Of a stretch of DNA of 63,385 nucleotides, positions 32,059 to 40,744 are shown one piece after another. Position 1 is the first letter of the stretch. Each line of letters begins with the position of its first letter. Source of the DNA: Phycisphaeraceae bacterium (GTDB lineage Bacteria > Planctomycetota > Phycisphaerae > Phycisphaerales > UBA1924); assembly GCA_020639215.1 (NCBI GenBank), contig JACKHA010000014.1:1-63385 (forward strand), read 5' to 3'. The notes under the pieces were generated by a model. That model had not been told where the DNA came from. It ran no database searches and worked only from the letters and a program-made list of their open reading frames with translations. Made by a program: the position numbers and the translations under genes.

Positions 32059-34635
32059 CTATGACAACTTGATCACCCGCCGCCCCACCCACTCCATCAC
32101 CAACAGCCCAAGCAGCAACACCAACGCCAGCGGCTTGTCCCACAGCGTCTCGACATCCGGCCGCCCCTCGATCGTCCTGGCCCGGCTGGGCAAGTCTCGC
32201 AGCGACGCCATCTCCCCCGCCCCCAGCACCCGCCCGCCGTTGGCCTCGCCCAGCGACGCCAGCAGCGCGTGGTCCGTCTCCAGGCGGCGCAGCTCGTCGT
32301 CCGGATGCGACACCTCGATCTCGCCGACCAGGTCCGACAGCAGCGTGTCGTCGGTCTCCACGATGTACCGCCCCGGCGTGGTGGCGACCCACGTCGCGGC
32401 GAACGTCGTGGGCGCGTCGAGCCCTTCGACCCCGCCGGTTCCCGCGCTCCCCGAGACGCCGCCGCCCTCCGGCGCCAGGCGCAGCACCCCCGCCGGCGTC
32501 GACCCGCCCGTCGGCCCCAGGCGGCGCACCCGCAGCTCGATCGCCTCCGACCGCCGATCAACCAGCGCCTGATCGATCAGGCGCACCACCACCCGCACCG
32601 GCTGGTCCACCCGCGCCCGCCCCGGCGTGATCTCCAGCACCGCGCGCTGGCCCGTCCGCGCCAGGCGCTCGCGCGCCAGGGCCCGCACCAGCGGGATCCA
32701 GAACCGCTCCGAGAGTTCCTCGCCCCGCCCGTACCGCCACCGCCAGATCTCGTCGGTCGCGACGTACATCACACGCCCCGCACCGTACCGCATCGACAGC
32801 ACCAGCGGCGACGCCGCGGCCAGCGCCTCGGTCCCGGGCGGCTCCAGCGGCTCGCCCCCACGCACGCGCCACGCCGACTCCGGCACGCCCACCGCCAGCA
32901 CCTCGGCCGTCGCCTTGATCCGCTCGGCCTCGATCCGCTGCACCCAGCGCAGCAGCGACCAGCCGGTCCGCGGGTCCGAAACCTGCATCGGCCACGCCGC
33001 CGGACCGCCCGCCCCATCGCCGGCCCCAACACCGGCCGGATCCCCGAGTTCCAGCACGCCAAGCCGCTCCGCCAGCGCCGTCCGCCAGATCGTCACATCC
33101 TCGTCCCACACCGCCACGTCCGCCCCGCCCGGGCCCGACAGCGTCATCGGCAGCAGGCTCGCCAGCGGGTTGCCCGCCCACGAGCGCGGCGTCGCCCCGC
33201 TCCCGCCGATCCACAGCACCCCCGCGCCATTCGTCGCCACATGGCGCGCCAGCGACCGCGCCTGATCCTGGCTCAAGAGGTCCGCCCGGAAGTCGCCCAG
33301 GATCACCACGTCGTACGCCTGCCAGTCCTCGTACGTCCGCGGCAGCACCGTCAGCAGCACGTCGCCGTCCTGGGCGTACCGCCGGTCGGGCGACAGAATG
33401 AGCGCCGAGCCCGTGATCGACTGCTCGCGCAGCAGCAGGTTCTTGATGTACCGCTGGTCCCAGCGCGGGTACCCGTCGAAGTACAGCACCCGCACGGGGC
33501 GATCGACCAAATCGATCTCGACTGATTCCACGTTGTTCCGCGCGATCAGGTCCGGCGTGTCGGGCACGATCTCGACCCGCCACTCGGCCCTGCCCGCGTC
33601 GCCGGGACGCACGGTGATCGTCGTGTCCAGCGGCCCGCCCGATTCCCGCCCGGGATCGCCGCCCCCGGCATCGAAATCCTCGGCCTCGACCCGCTGCTCG
33701 CCCAGCACCAACCCCGTGGCCGTGTCGACCACCCGCACCGTCGCCCCGGGCGTCTGGCCCTGCCCCAGGCGTTCGATCCGCACGTTGACCGGCACCGTGT
33801 CGTTCACGAACGCCGCTCGAGGCCCCTCGGCCCGCGTGATCGCCAGGTCCGGCAGCGCCTCCGGGCTGCCCAGCGCGACGCCGAACACGTCCACGCGCTT
33901 GAGCCGCTCGCGCAGCCCCTCGCCGATCTGGTCGATCGACCGCCCGTCGCTCATCACCACCACCGCCGCCACCGGTCGGGCCGCCACCAGCGAGAGCGCC
34001 TCGCCCAGCGACGCCCCGATCGCGGTCCGCCGCCCCGTCGGCTCGCCCAGCACCGGGCGAACCCGCCCGCCCTCCACACTTGTCTCGAGCTCGTACGCAC
34101 CCGCGTCGAAGCCCAGCCACAGGATCCGACGATCCGCGGCCAACACATCCAGCGTCGGGTACGCCGCGTCCAGCGTCGCCCGCAATTGCGCCTCGCGCGT
34201 CCGGCGCTCCGCTCCACCGTCGCCCCCGCCCTCGAACGGCGCGTCCGGGATCGTCATCGACGACGACCGATCGACAAGCACAACCACCCAGTCCGCCTCG
34301 GTCGCCAGATTCGGCCTCGTCAGCATCGGCCCGGCCAGCAGCACCAGCAGCAGCACGATCACAAGCGCCCGAAGCCCCGCCAGCGCCGCCCGCCACGCCA
34401 CCGCCCCCTGCAAGCGTCGGTACGTCAGGCCCGCCAGCGCGATCGCCCCGACCACCAGCAACGCCGCGGCCCACGCCGGTACCGCGTGGGCCAGTTCCAG
34501 CGACACGCCCTCATCCCCCAGGTTCAGATCGCGCAGCCCCAGCAGGCCCGACAGCCACGAGCCGCCCTCGGTCGCTCCAACGCCGCTCATGAGCACCGAC
34601 ACCAACCCGTCGAGATGGAGCAGCCCCAACATCAC
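32059..34635 (-). CDS. large vWA / glutamine-amidotransferase-like membrane protein
   Basis: An 858-residue protein. Two N-terminal membrane helices (about 50-75 and 83-105) precede a von Willebrand factor A-like domain whose MIDAS reads DRSSS near residue 124. A beta-sandwich middle (about 260-360) leads to an amidotransferase-like fold (VRVLYFDGYPRWDQRYIKNLL, VVILGDFRADLLSQ, GVLWIGGSGATPRSW). A further beta domain and a C-terminal membrane helix (LALVLLLGLLVMEWVG) follow. This arrangement is typical of the last gene of planctomycete DUF58/BatA operons of unknown role. Its ATG overlaps the BatA stop by 4 nt. Confidence 0.82.
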   Translation of the reverse strand: MMLGLLHLDGLVSVLMSGVGATEGGSWLSGLLGLRDLNLGDEGVSLELAHAVPAWAAALLVVGAIALAGLTYRRLQGAVAWRAALAGLRALVIVLLLVLLAGPMLTRPNLATEADWVVVLVDRSSSMTIPDAPFEGGGDGGAERRTREAQLRATLDAAYPTLDVLAADRRILWLGFDAGAYELETSVEGGRVRPVLGEPTGRRTAIGASLGEALSLVAARPVAAVVVMSDGRSIDQIGEGLRERLKRVDVFGVALGSPEALPDLAITRAEGPRAAFVNDTVPVNVRIERLGQGQTPGATVRVVDTATGLVLGEQRVEAEDFDAGGGDPGRESGGPLDTTITVRPGDAGRAEWRVEIVPDTPDLIARNNVESVEIDLVDRPVRVLYFDGYPRWDQRYIKNLLLREQSITGSALILSPDRRYAQDGDVLLTVLPRTYEDWQAYDVVILGDFRADLLSQDQARSLARHVATNGAGVLWIGGSGATPRSWAGNPLASLLPMTLSGPGGADVAVWDEDVTIWRTALAERLGVLELGDPAGVGAGDGAGGPAAWPMQVSDPRTGWSLLRWVQRIEAERIKATAEVLAVGVPESAWRVRGGEPLEPPGTEALAAASPLVLSMRYGAGRVMYVATDEIWRWRYGRGEELSERFWIPLVRALARERLARTGQRAVLEITPGRARVDQPVRVVVRLIDQALVDRRSEAIELRVRRLGPTGGSTPAGVLRLAPEGGGVSGSAGTGGVEGLDAPTTFAATWVATTPGRYIVETDDTLLSDLVGEIEVSHPDDELRRLETDHALLASLGEANGGRVLGAGEMASLRDLPSRARTIEGRPDVETLWDKPLALVLLLGLLVMEWVGRRVIKLS

Positions 34636-36944
34636 GCCGCCCCCTTCCCGACGCGCTCGCCATCAACGCCCGCGTGCGAGAACGCCCGGGCCGCCACCGC
34701 CTCAACAACCGCCAGCCCCAGCGCCAGCGCGAACAGGATCGGCAGCCACGACCAGTCCCGGCGCGACGCCTCGGCATCCGCGCCATCGCCCGCCGACGCC
34801 AGGCGCGCCCCGCCATCGTCCTCCAGCCACAGCACCGGCCCGGCCCCGGTCGTTTCCAACCACGCGCCGATCTCCGCGCGCGTCTGCGTCGTGGTGTCCG
34901 AAGCCCCCGCCGCCGGGTTCACGATCACCGCGCCCACGTCCGCGCCCGTCGCATCGACGCCGCCCCACACACCCGCGTGCCGGATCGCCTGCTGGGCCAC
35001 GCCCGAAGGCTGCACCCGCACCACCTCATCCGCGCCCTCCGCCACACGCCCCGGCCCGAGCCACCGCAGCTCCACCGCCCCCGCCGACGCCACCGCCACC
35101 TCCCCCGCCTCGATCCGCCACCCGCCCCGCGCCGACGCCACGCCCTGACGCACCACCTCCTGCAGCAGCGGGATCATCAGCGGCTTGGTCGGCAAATCCG
35201 ACCACGCCAGGTCCATCGCCACCCCGACGTACACGACCAGCCCGCGCGAGACGCCCGAACCACGCTCGCCACTCTCTCCATCCTCTCCACCCGCACCGCC
35301 AACCCGCGTGGCCAGCGCCAGCACCCGTCCATCCTCCAGTGCCAGTAGCGCCTCGCCCGCGCCCGACTCATCCGCCGCGACCGGCATCGCCCGACGCACG
35401 CCAACCGGCCGCAGCAGATCCCCCATCTCGCCCTCGACCAGGGCCAGGAGCCCCGAAACCGACTCGGGCCGCACCACCGCCGCACCCGCGTCTCCGCCGA
35501 CAACTTCTGCCTCGCGCGCCAGCGTCCAGTCCAGCCCGAACGCGCCCATCGCCGCGTCCGTCCACACCTGCGCCCCCTCGCCCGGCTGCGGCATCACCAC
35601 CACCAGCCCGCCCAGGTCCGCGAAACGACGCAGCGCCCGCCACCCCTCATCGCCCACACCCTGCGGCTCGGCAACCACCACCGCCTGCAAACCCGCCAGC
35701 CCCGACGCGTCCACGCCGCCCGGCGGGATCGCCTCAACCCGGATCTCGCCCCCCTCCCGACGCCCCTCCGGGTCCAGCGCCGCCTCCACCCAGTCGAACG
35801 CGCGATAGTCCGCAACACCAGGCCGCGGCCCGAACCGCGGCGGCGCCACGACGCCCACCTCCAGCGACTCGCGCCGATCGATCACGCCCCGGCGCACATC
35901 GTCCCGAGCCAGCGCGTCGCCCCGCCCCAGCCTCGCCTCGACCACGATCGGCCCGCGCACCTCGCCCACCAGCGCCGCCGCCGCCGCGATGTTGATCCCC
36001 AGCGCCACCGAAGCCTCGCGCTCCCCGGCCTCGAACACCAGCGTCCCGCTCGCCAGCGCCGGCGTCGCCCGCGCCACCGCCGACGCCCGCCGAACCACCA
36101 ACTCGACATCAACGCTCGCCGCGCCCCCCACCGCCCCGAACCGCGCCGCCCGCACCCGCACCTGCGTCGTCGAGACATCGCCCTGCCCGAGCACGATCGG
36201 ACGCAGCGGCTCCACCCCCGTGATCGCGATGTTGTCCACGACATCCGCCGCCGGCACGGTCGCCGCCAGCACCAGATCCCGCGCCTCACCAAGCGAAGGC
36301 AGCCCACGCTCCAGACTCCCCAGCCCGGCGCGGAACTCGCTCAGCACCGCGACCACCACGCGGTCGTCGCCGCTCCCGCCCGCCCGCTCCTGCGCGATCT
36401 CCCCCGCGATCCGCGTCAGCGCGCCCGCCAGATCGCCGCGGCTGTCGGCCCCCTCCAGCACCGCCACCCGCTGCGCCGCCGTCGCCAGCGTGCTCGTCGC
36501 GGGCGCGACCACTGCGCTCGCCGGCCCCGCGAGCGCATGCACCGCCACCCGGTCCCCGCGCGCCGGGTCCAGCCGCTCGATCAGCTCCAGCGCCCGCTCC
36601 CGGTGCCGCTCCAACGCGCCGGGCGAGCCCTGCCCCGCCGTCAGGCTGTTGTCGATCACGAGGTGCAGCGTCGTGGCCCGCGAGCCCAGCAGCGGGTCGG
36701 CCCCCGGCACCATCGGGCGCGCGATCGCCAGCGCCGCCAAGAGAACGATCAGGCACCGCGCCGCCAACAGCAGCAACTGCTCCAGACGCACCCGCTGCCT
36801 CTGCCGCTTGTACGCCTCGATCAAGAACCGCATCGCGGCCCACCGCACCGGACGCCGCCGACGCCGCATCAGGATGTGGATCACGATCGGCAGCGCGATG
36901 CAGCCGAGGCCGATGGCCAGCAGGATTGGGTGGGCGAAAGTCAT
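34632..36944 (-). CDS. BatA-like aerotolerance N-terminal domain membrane protein
   Basis: A 770-residue protein starting with the BatA N-terminal signature: TFAHPILLAIGLGCIALPIV, a membrane helix, IHILMRRRRRPVRWAAMRFL, and a second helix CLIVLLAALAIARPMVPG. A vWA-like domain follows (LVIDNSLTAG), then beta-rich and amidotransferase-like regions and a C-terminal membrane helix (LFALALGLAVVEAVAARAF). BatA/DUF58 systems are tied to MoxR ATPases and envelope stress, with biochemical role unsettled. No ribosome site is visible; the inverted-repeat cassette ends only 6 nt before the ATG and may have displaced the native leader. Confidence 0.82.
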   Translation of the reverse strand: MTFAHPILLAIGLGCIALPIVIHILMRRRRRPVRWAAMRFLIEAYKRQRQRVRLEQLLLLAARCLIVLLAALAIARPMVPGADPLLGSRATTLHLVIDNSLTAGQGSPGALERHRERALELIERLDPARGDRVAVHALAGPASAVVAPATSTLATAAQRVAVLEGADSRGDLAGALTRIAGEIAQERAGGSGDDRVVVAVLSEFRAGLGSLERGLPSLGEARDLVLAATVPAADVVDNIAITGVEPLRPIVLGQGDVSTTQVRVRAARFGAVGGAASVDVELVVRRASAVARATPALASGTLVFEAGEREASVALGINIAAAAALVGEVRGPIVVEARLGRGDALARDDVRRGVIDRRESLEVGVVAPPRFGPRPGVADYRAFDWVEAALDPEGRREGGEIRVEAIPPGGVDASGLAGLQAVVVAEPQGVGDEGWRALRRFADLGGLVVVMPQPGEGAQVWTDAAMGAFGLDWTLAREAEVVGGDAGAAVVRPESVSGLLALVEGEMGDLLRPVGVRRAMPVAADESGAGEALLALEDGRVLALATRVGGAGGEDGESGERGSGVSRGLVVYVGVAMDLAWSDLPTKPLMIPLLQEVVRQGVASARGGWRIEAGEVAVASAGAVELRWLGPGRVAEGADEVVRVQPSGVAQQAIRHAGVWGGVDATGADVGAVIVNPAAGASDTTTQTRAEIGAWLETTGAGPVLWLEDDGGARLASAGDGADAEASRRDWSWLPILFALALGLAVVEAVAARAFSHAGVDGERVGKGAA

Positions 36945-36949
36945 TGGGG

Positions 36950-37567
36950 GAAGCGACGGAGCGACGGAGCGACGGAGCGACGAAGGGAAGGGCGAGGATG
37001 ATGCACGGCCGTTGGGGACGGCACGGTTGAATGGATCGGTATCCTGGTACGAACCGACAAGGAGACACCGGCATGGCGACGATCAAGACGTTCCGGGACC
37101 TGATCGCCTGGCAGCGGGGGATGGACCTTGCCGTCTGTGTCTACAAGGAAACGGCGGCGCTGCCCAGCGAAGAGAAGTTCGGCCTCACGGCCCAGATGCG
37201 CCGCGCCGCCGTCAGCATCCCGAGCAACATCGCCGAGGGCCACGCCCGCCAGTCCCGCCCCGACTTCCTCCGCTTCCTCCGCACGGCCCGAGGCTCGCTC
37301 GGCGAACTCAGCACGCAAACCGACCTCTGCCGCCGACTTGAGTTCTTCGCCGACACGCCCCGTCTGACCGAACTGCTCGCCGAGGAAGACCGCATCCTGC
37401 AGGCGCTCATCCGAAGCCTCGAACGCAAGGCGACGGAATGAAGGCGGCGACGAAACGGCGGAGCGACGGAGCGACGAAGAAAACGCGAGGAAACCGACAA
37501 ACGAGCATCGACGCCGCAGGCGGCCTCCCCCCTTCGTCGCTCCGTCGCTCCGTCGCTCCGTCGCTTC
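36950..37567. mobile_element. inverted-repeat cassette carrying a four-helix-bundle gene
   Basis: Perfect 38-bp terminal inverted repeats (36950-36987 and 37530-37567). Each reads GAAG, then 8-nt units CGACGGAG, ending GCGACGAAGGG, outside to inside on the left. A partial internal copy lies at about 37448-37483. The only gene inside is the four-helix-bundle ORF. The left end lies 6 nt from the BatA start codon and the right end 5 nt from the DUF58 stop codon, so the cassette fills the whole junction between two genes normally adjacent or overlapping. No target-site duplication is obvious and no transposase is encoded. Confidence 0.7.
37073..37441 (+). CDS. four-helix-bundle (S23 / 23S-rRNA-intervening-sequence-type) protein
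   Basis: A 122-residue protein of the family first found in 23S rRNA intervening sequences and related to the Avd accessory protein of diversity-generating retroelements. The consensus is intact: TFRDLIAWQRGMDLAVCVYK, FGLTAQMRRAAVSIPSNIAEG, FLRFLRTARGSLGEL, and a fourth helix DRILQALIRSLERK. AAGGAG lies 8 nt before the ATG and TATCCT further upstream may be its promoter. It is opposite in strand to the operon it sits in and is flanked by 38-bp inverted repeats. Molecular function is unknown; homologues form pentamers that can bind nucleic acid. Confidence 0.9.
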   Translation: MATIKTFRDLIAWQRGMDLAVCVYKETAALPSEEKFGLTAQMRRAAVSIPSNIAEGHARQSRPDFLRFLRTARGSLGELSTQTDLCRRLEFFADTPRLTELLAEEDRILQALIRSLERKATE

Positions 37568-37571
37568 TCTC

Positions 37572-38615
37572 TCATCCATACTTACTGCTCTTGATCTGCG
37601 CATTCCTTCTCGCCACAAACGCCGCCAACGCCGGCCCCAGCCACTCGTGCGTGCTCAGCCGCTGGTAGTCGAACCCGAACCCCAGCATGATCTTCTCGAT
37701 CGACTTGAGGTGCCCCTCCAGCGTCTCCAGGTACGCCCTCCGCAGCGCCCGCGGATCGACCCGCACCCGCCCCTCGCCCTCCAGCCCCTCGAACGGGGCC
37801 GAGTCCGCGAAGTCGAACGCCGTCTCGGCACGGTCCAGCACCTGGAACGCGATCAGGTCGTGCCCGCGGTGCCGCGCCCGCGCCATCGCCTTGCGGACCT
37901 GGGCCGCGTCCTCGAACAGGTCGCTGATGAGAACGATCAGGCACCGGTGGCTCAGGCGGGCCAGCGTCTGGTCCATCGCCCGCGCCAGGTTCGTCGCCTC
38001 CCGCACCGGGTGCGTCGAGAGCGCCCCGATCACCTGCCGCCACATCCCACGCTGGCTCGACCGCGCCAGCATCGTCCTCACGCCGTCGGCGAACAGCACC
38101 ACGCCCACGCGGTCCCCCTGCTGCAGCGTGATGTACGAGATCGCCGCCGCCACAGCCGTCGCGTGGTCGAACTTGCTCCAGTACGCCCGCCCGTCCGGGC
38201 TGGCCTTCCGCCCCTGCCCGCTGGCCGACTCGAACGACCGCGAGCCGTAATCCATCGAGCCCGAGCAATCGACCATCACGATCAGGTCGAGGGCCGTCTC
38301 CTGCTGGTACTGCTTCAGGTGCAGCTTGTCCGTCCGCCCATAGACCTTCCAGTCCAGGTGGCGCACGTCGTCGCCCGGCACATACGGGCGGTGCTGGGCG
38401 AACTCCACCGAGAACCCGTGCAGCGGCGAGCGGTGCGACCCGCTCATCACGCCCTCGACGATCGTCTTGGCCCGCAGGTCCATCGACCCCAGACGCGCCA
38501 GCGTCTGCGGGTGCAGGTACAGCGACGCATCGACATCCGGCGGGCGCACGCCGCCAGGGCCACCGCCCCGCCCCAACGCCCCCGAGCCGACCACCCTGTC
38601 GCCCGCCTCATCCAT
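37572..38615 (-). CDS. DUF58-domain (BatA-operon) protein with MIDAS motif
   Basis: A 347-residue protein. The DUF58 core is clear: HRSPLHGFSVEFAQHRPYVPGDDVRHLDWKVYGR (in two pieces, about 58-92), then VMVDCSGSM with the MIDAS DxSxS near residue 113, and HRCLIVLISDLFED. DUF58 proteins pair with MoxR ATPases and BatA-type proteins. No moxR lies in the window. I start at the ATG at 38615 because TACCAT sits 7 nt upstream; an earlier in-frame ATG at 38684 adds a low-complexity stretch. BatA and the vWA protein follow after the inverted-repeat cassette. Confidence 0.9.
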   Translation of the reverse strand: MDEAGDRVVGSGALGRGGGPGGVRPPDVDASLYLHPQTLARLGSMDLRAKTIVEGVMSGSHRSPLHGFSVEFAQHRPYVPGDDVRHLDWKVYGRTDKLHLKQYQQETALDLIVMVDCSGSMDYGSRSFESASGQGRKASPDGRAYWSKFDHATAVAAAISYITLQQGDRVGVVLFADGVRTMLARSSQRGMWRQVIGALSTHPVREATNLARAMDQTLARLSHRCLIVLISDLFEDAAQVRKAMARARHRGHDLIAFQVLDRAETAFDFADSAPFEGLEGEGRVRVDPRALRRAYLETLEGHLKSIEKIMLGFGFDYQRLSTHEWLGPALAAFVARRNAQIKSSKYG

Positions 38616-38622
38616 GCGAGGG

Positions 38623-38628
38623 ATGGTA
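38623..38628 (-). promoter_or_regulatory. candidate leaderless -10 (TACCAT) of DUF58 gene
   Basis: TACCAT, seven bases, then the ATG at 38615. I used it to choose the start. Confidence 0.4.
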
Positions 38629-38841
38629 CCGGCCCACACCGATCCCGATGCCGCGCCCTTCGCCCCTTCCGACTCGAGGGACATTCCTGCCCCGCTCGAA
38701 CGAGGCCGCACGCCCCGCCAACCAGCCCGCCCCCAGCGTCCACCCCGATGCCCCCGCAGACATCCTCCACAACCACAGCCCGCCAACGAAAAGGGGGCGA
38801 GCCCCACGGCCCGCCCCTCACCATGCAAGCCCGAACGCCGA

Positions 38842-39504
38842 TCACTTCCGAACGATCAACCACACGACGATCAGGATGATCCCAACGACGGCGATCACGC
38901 CTCCGCAGACCCCCCCGAGCACCGCGAACACGCCGCCCACCAGGGCCATCGCGTCCGACTCCTTCAGCAGCGAGAAAGCACGCTGGTCCATCTCGCCGCT
39001 GCTGGTCACCGACAGCGTGTAGTCGCCCGCCGCCGGCGTCTCGAACGCCGCGACGAACCGCCCGGAGTTTGTCCCGATCTGGATGCTCGCGTCCCCATCG
39101 GGCGACTCAACCGTGATCGACTGGCCCTGGGCGTCGGTCACTGTCAGGCGCGTGTCGTTGGTGGGGTACTGATCGCTCGGCGCATACGTCCGCCCGCCCA
39201 TGTCCAGCTGGTCCCACACGATGACGATGTTGCCGCCCGCCTCGAGGTGGAACGTCTTCTCCCCGGGCGCCACCAGCGTCGACTGCTCGTTGGCCAGGCT
39301 CTCGAACGTCGAGACCATGCTCGCCCCGCCGCCCACGCCCACCAGCACCAGAATCCCGCCGATCACAAGCGCGATCAGACCCAGCACCAGCAGCACGATC
39401 CCCTTCTTCTTCGGCGGCGGTCCATACTGCGGCGGGCCGCCCATCGGCGGTCCGTACTGCGGAGGCCCGTACTGCGGCGGTCCCTGCGGCGGCATCTGGC
39501 TCAT
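38842..39504 (-). CDS. Pro/Tyr/Gln-rich N-tail membrane protein
   Basis: A 220-residue protein. The first 32 residues are repeats of GPPQYGPP, a disordered tail, followed by KKKG and a membrane helix (IVLLVLGLIALVIGGILVLV). A polar beta-rich domain of about 130 residues (TFHLEAGGNIVIVWDQLD, YTLSVTSSGEMDQRAFSLL) is presumably extracytoplasmic. A second membrane helix (GVIAVVGIILIVVWLIVRK) ends the protein. AGGAGGGA upstream of the ATG sets the start. Pro/Gln/Tyr tails of this kind often mediate weak protein interactions. Family unknown. Confidence 0.7.
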   Translation of the reverse strand: MSQMPPQGPPQYGPPQYGPPMGGPPQYGPPPKKKGIVLLVLGLIALVIGGILVLVGVGGGASMVSTFESLANEQSTLVAPGEKTFHLEAGGNIVIVWDQLDMGGRTYAPSDQYPTNDTRLTVTDAQGQSITVESPDGDASIQIGTNSGRFVAAFETPAAGDYTLSVTSSGEMDQRAFSLLKESDAMALVGGVFAVLGGVCGGVIAVVGIILIVVWLIVRK

Positions 39505-39747
39505 CGAGTCCCTCCTGTCTTCGTGACCGCCCCGATCACCAGGCGGCGCACGTGGCCCAGCGGCGCGACACGCGCCCGATCCATCGACAACCACCCAGCG
39601 TATCGCCTTCCGATCCCGGGTGTCCCCACGAGGCGACAATCCGGTGGACAACCCACAACGCCCCCCATGCGACACCCGCCCCGACGCGGGGACGCACACG
39701 ACAACACAATGACACGCCCCGAACAGGCGCGGGCCGCAGCGCCCGGC

Positions 39748-40653
39748 TCAGCCCGCCGCCGCCTTCGCAGCCCCCCGCTTCCTGGACGCCTTCGACGCCA
39801 GCAGGTTCAGAACCTCCACCAGCACGCTGAACGCCATCGCCGCGTAGATGTACCCCTTCGGCACGTGGTGCCCCATCCCGTCGGCCACCAGCATCACCCC
39901 GATCAGCAGCAGGAACGCCAGCGCCAGCATCTTGGTCGTCGGGTGGCGCTTCACGAAGTTCGCGATCGGGCCCGCCGCCACCAGCATCACCGCCACCGAC
40001 ACCACGATCGCGATCACCATCGTCCAGATCAAGCCACCGGCCATGCCCACGGCCGTGATCACCGAGTCCAGGCTGAACACCAGGTCCAGCAGCATGATCT
40101 GGAAGATCGCCGCCGCAAACCCCGGCGGAGCCTTACGGTGCATCTCCCCCTCCGGGTCGTCCTCCAGTTTGTGGTGGATCTCGCTCGTCGCCTTGTACAC
40201 CAGGAACGCCCCGCCCAGCAGTAGCACCAGGTCCTTGCCCGTGACCGAGTGCCCCATCACCGCGAACAGCTCCCGCGTCAGCGTCATGATCCACGTGATC
40301 GAGAACAGCAGGATCAGGCGCATCACCATCGCCGCCAGGATCCCCGTCCGCCGCGCCCTGGGCTGCTGCTCCGCCGGCAGTTTCTCCGTCAGCACCGCGA
40401 TGAAGATGATGTTGTCGATCCCGAGGATGATCTCCATCGCCACCAGCGTCACCAGCGCCGCCAGCCCCGCCGCCGTGAACACCTCCGCGATCGACCAGTT
40501 GATCCCCTGCACCGCCCCGCCATGCCCGCCGGCCGCTTCCGCCGCGTGCTGCGCCCCCTCGATCGCCGCCTGAACCGCCCCCGGATCAATCGGCGGCGTC
40601 GCCAGCGCCGCGTGCAACACGCCCTGAGCGACCTCCACCAACTGCACCATCAT
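39748..40653 (-). CDS. TerC-family integral membrane protein
   Basis: A 301-residue protein with about seven membrane helices. MEIILGIDNIIFIAVL and LVFSLDSVITAVGMAGGL are the two acidic signature helices of TerC/Alx proteins; the family was named for tellurite resistance and includes manganese exporters. A 60-residue Ala/Gly-rich N-terminus with HAAEAAGGHGG is unusual. A GGGAAAGG ribosome site precedes ATGATG, and TACCAT about 40 nt upstream is a likely -10 shared region with the divergent transporter at 40745. Confidence 0.92.
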   Translation of the reverse strand: MMVQLVEVAQGVLHAALATPPIDPGAVQAAIEGAQHAAEAAGGHGGAVQGINWSIAEVFTAAGLAALVTLVAMEIILGIDNIIFIAVLTEKLPAEQQPRARRTGILAAMVMRLILLFSITWIMTLTRELFAVMGHSVTGKDLVLLLGGAFLVYKATSEIHHKLEDDPEGEMHRKAPPGFAAAIFQIMLLDLVFSLDSVITAVGMAGGLIWTMVIAIVVSVAVMLVAAGPIANFVKRHPTTKMLALAFLLLIGVMLVADGMGHHVPKGYIYAAMAFSVLVEVLNLLASKASRKRGAAKAAAG

Positions 40654-40731
40654 CTCGCGGCCTTTCCCTCAGCAGTCCGAGTCGATTCGGCCCGCATGGT
40701 AGCGAAACCACCCGCCGACACCCCGCCTCCG

Positions 40732-40737
40732 TACCCT
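40732..40737 (+). promoter_or_regulatory. candidate leaderless -10 (TACCCT) of SLC13 gene
   Basis: TACCCT followed by seven bases and the ATG. No ribosome site. Confidence 0.5.
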
Positions 40738-40744
40738 CCACCCC

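Noticed and set aside
33398..35995. An 865-codon plus-strand frame opposite the vWA and BatA genes
   Set aside because: Composition is Ser/Pro/Arg-rich without domain or start signal, whereas the minus-strand frames show clear family motifs.
37073..37441. Intervening sequence within a 23S rRNA gene
   Set aside because: No rRNA sequence surrounds the four-helix-bundle gene; the flanks are protein genes.
36940..37575. Target-site duplication flanking the inverted-repeat cassette
   Set aside because: Immediate flanks (ATTGGGG on the left, TCTCTCATC on the right) share no convincing direct repeat.
38616..38841. A moxR ATPase gene expected upstream of DUF58
   Set aside because: The gap is only 226 bp and the next gene encodes an unrelated membrane protein.
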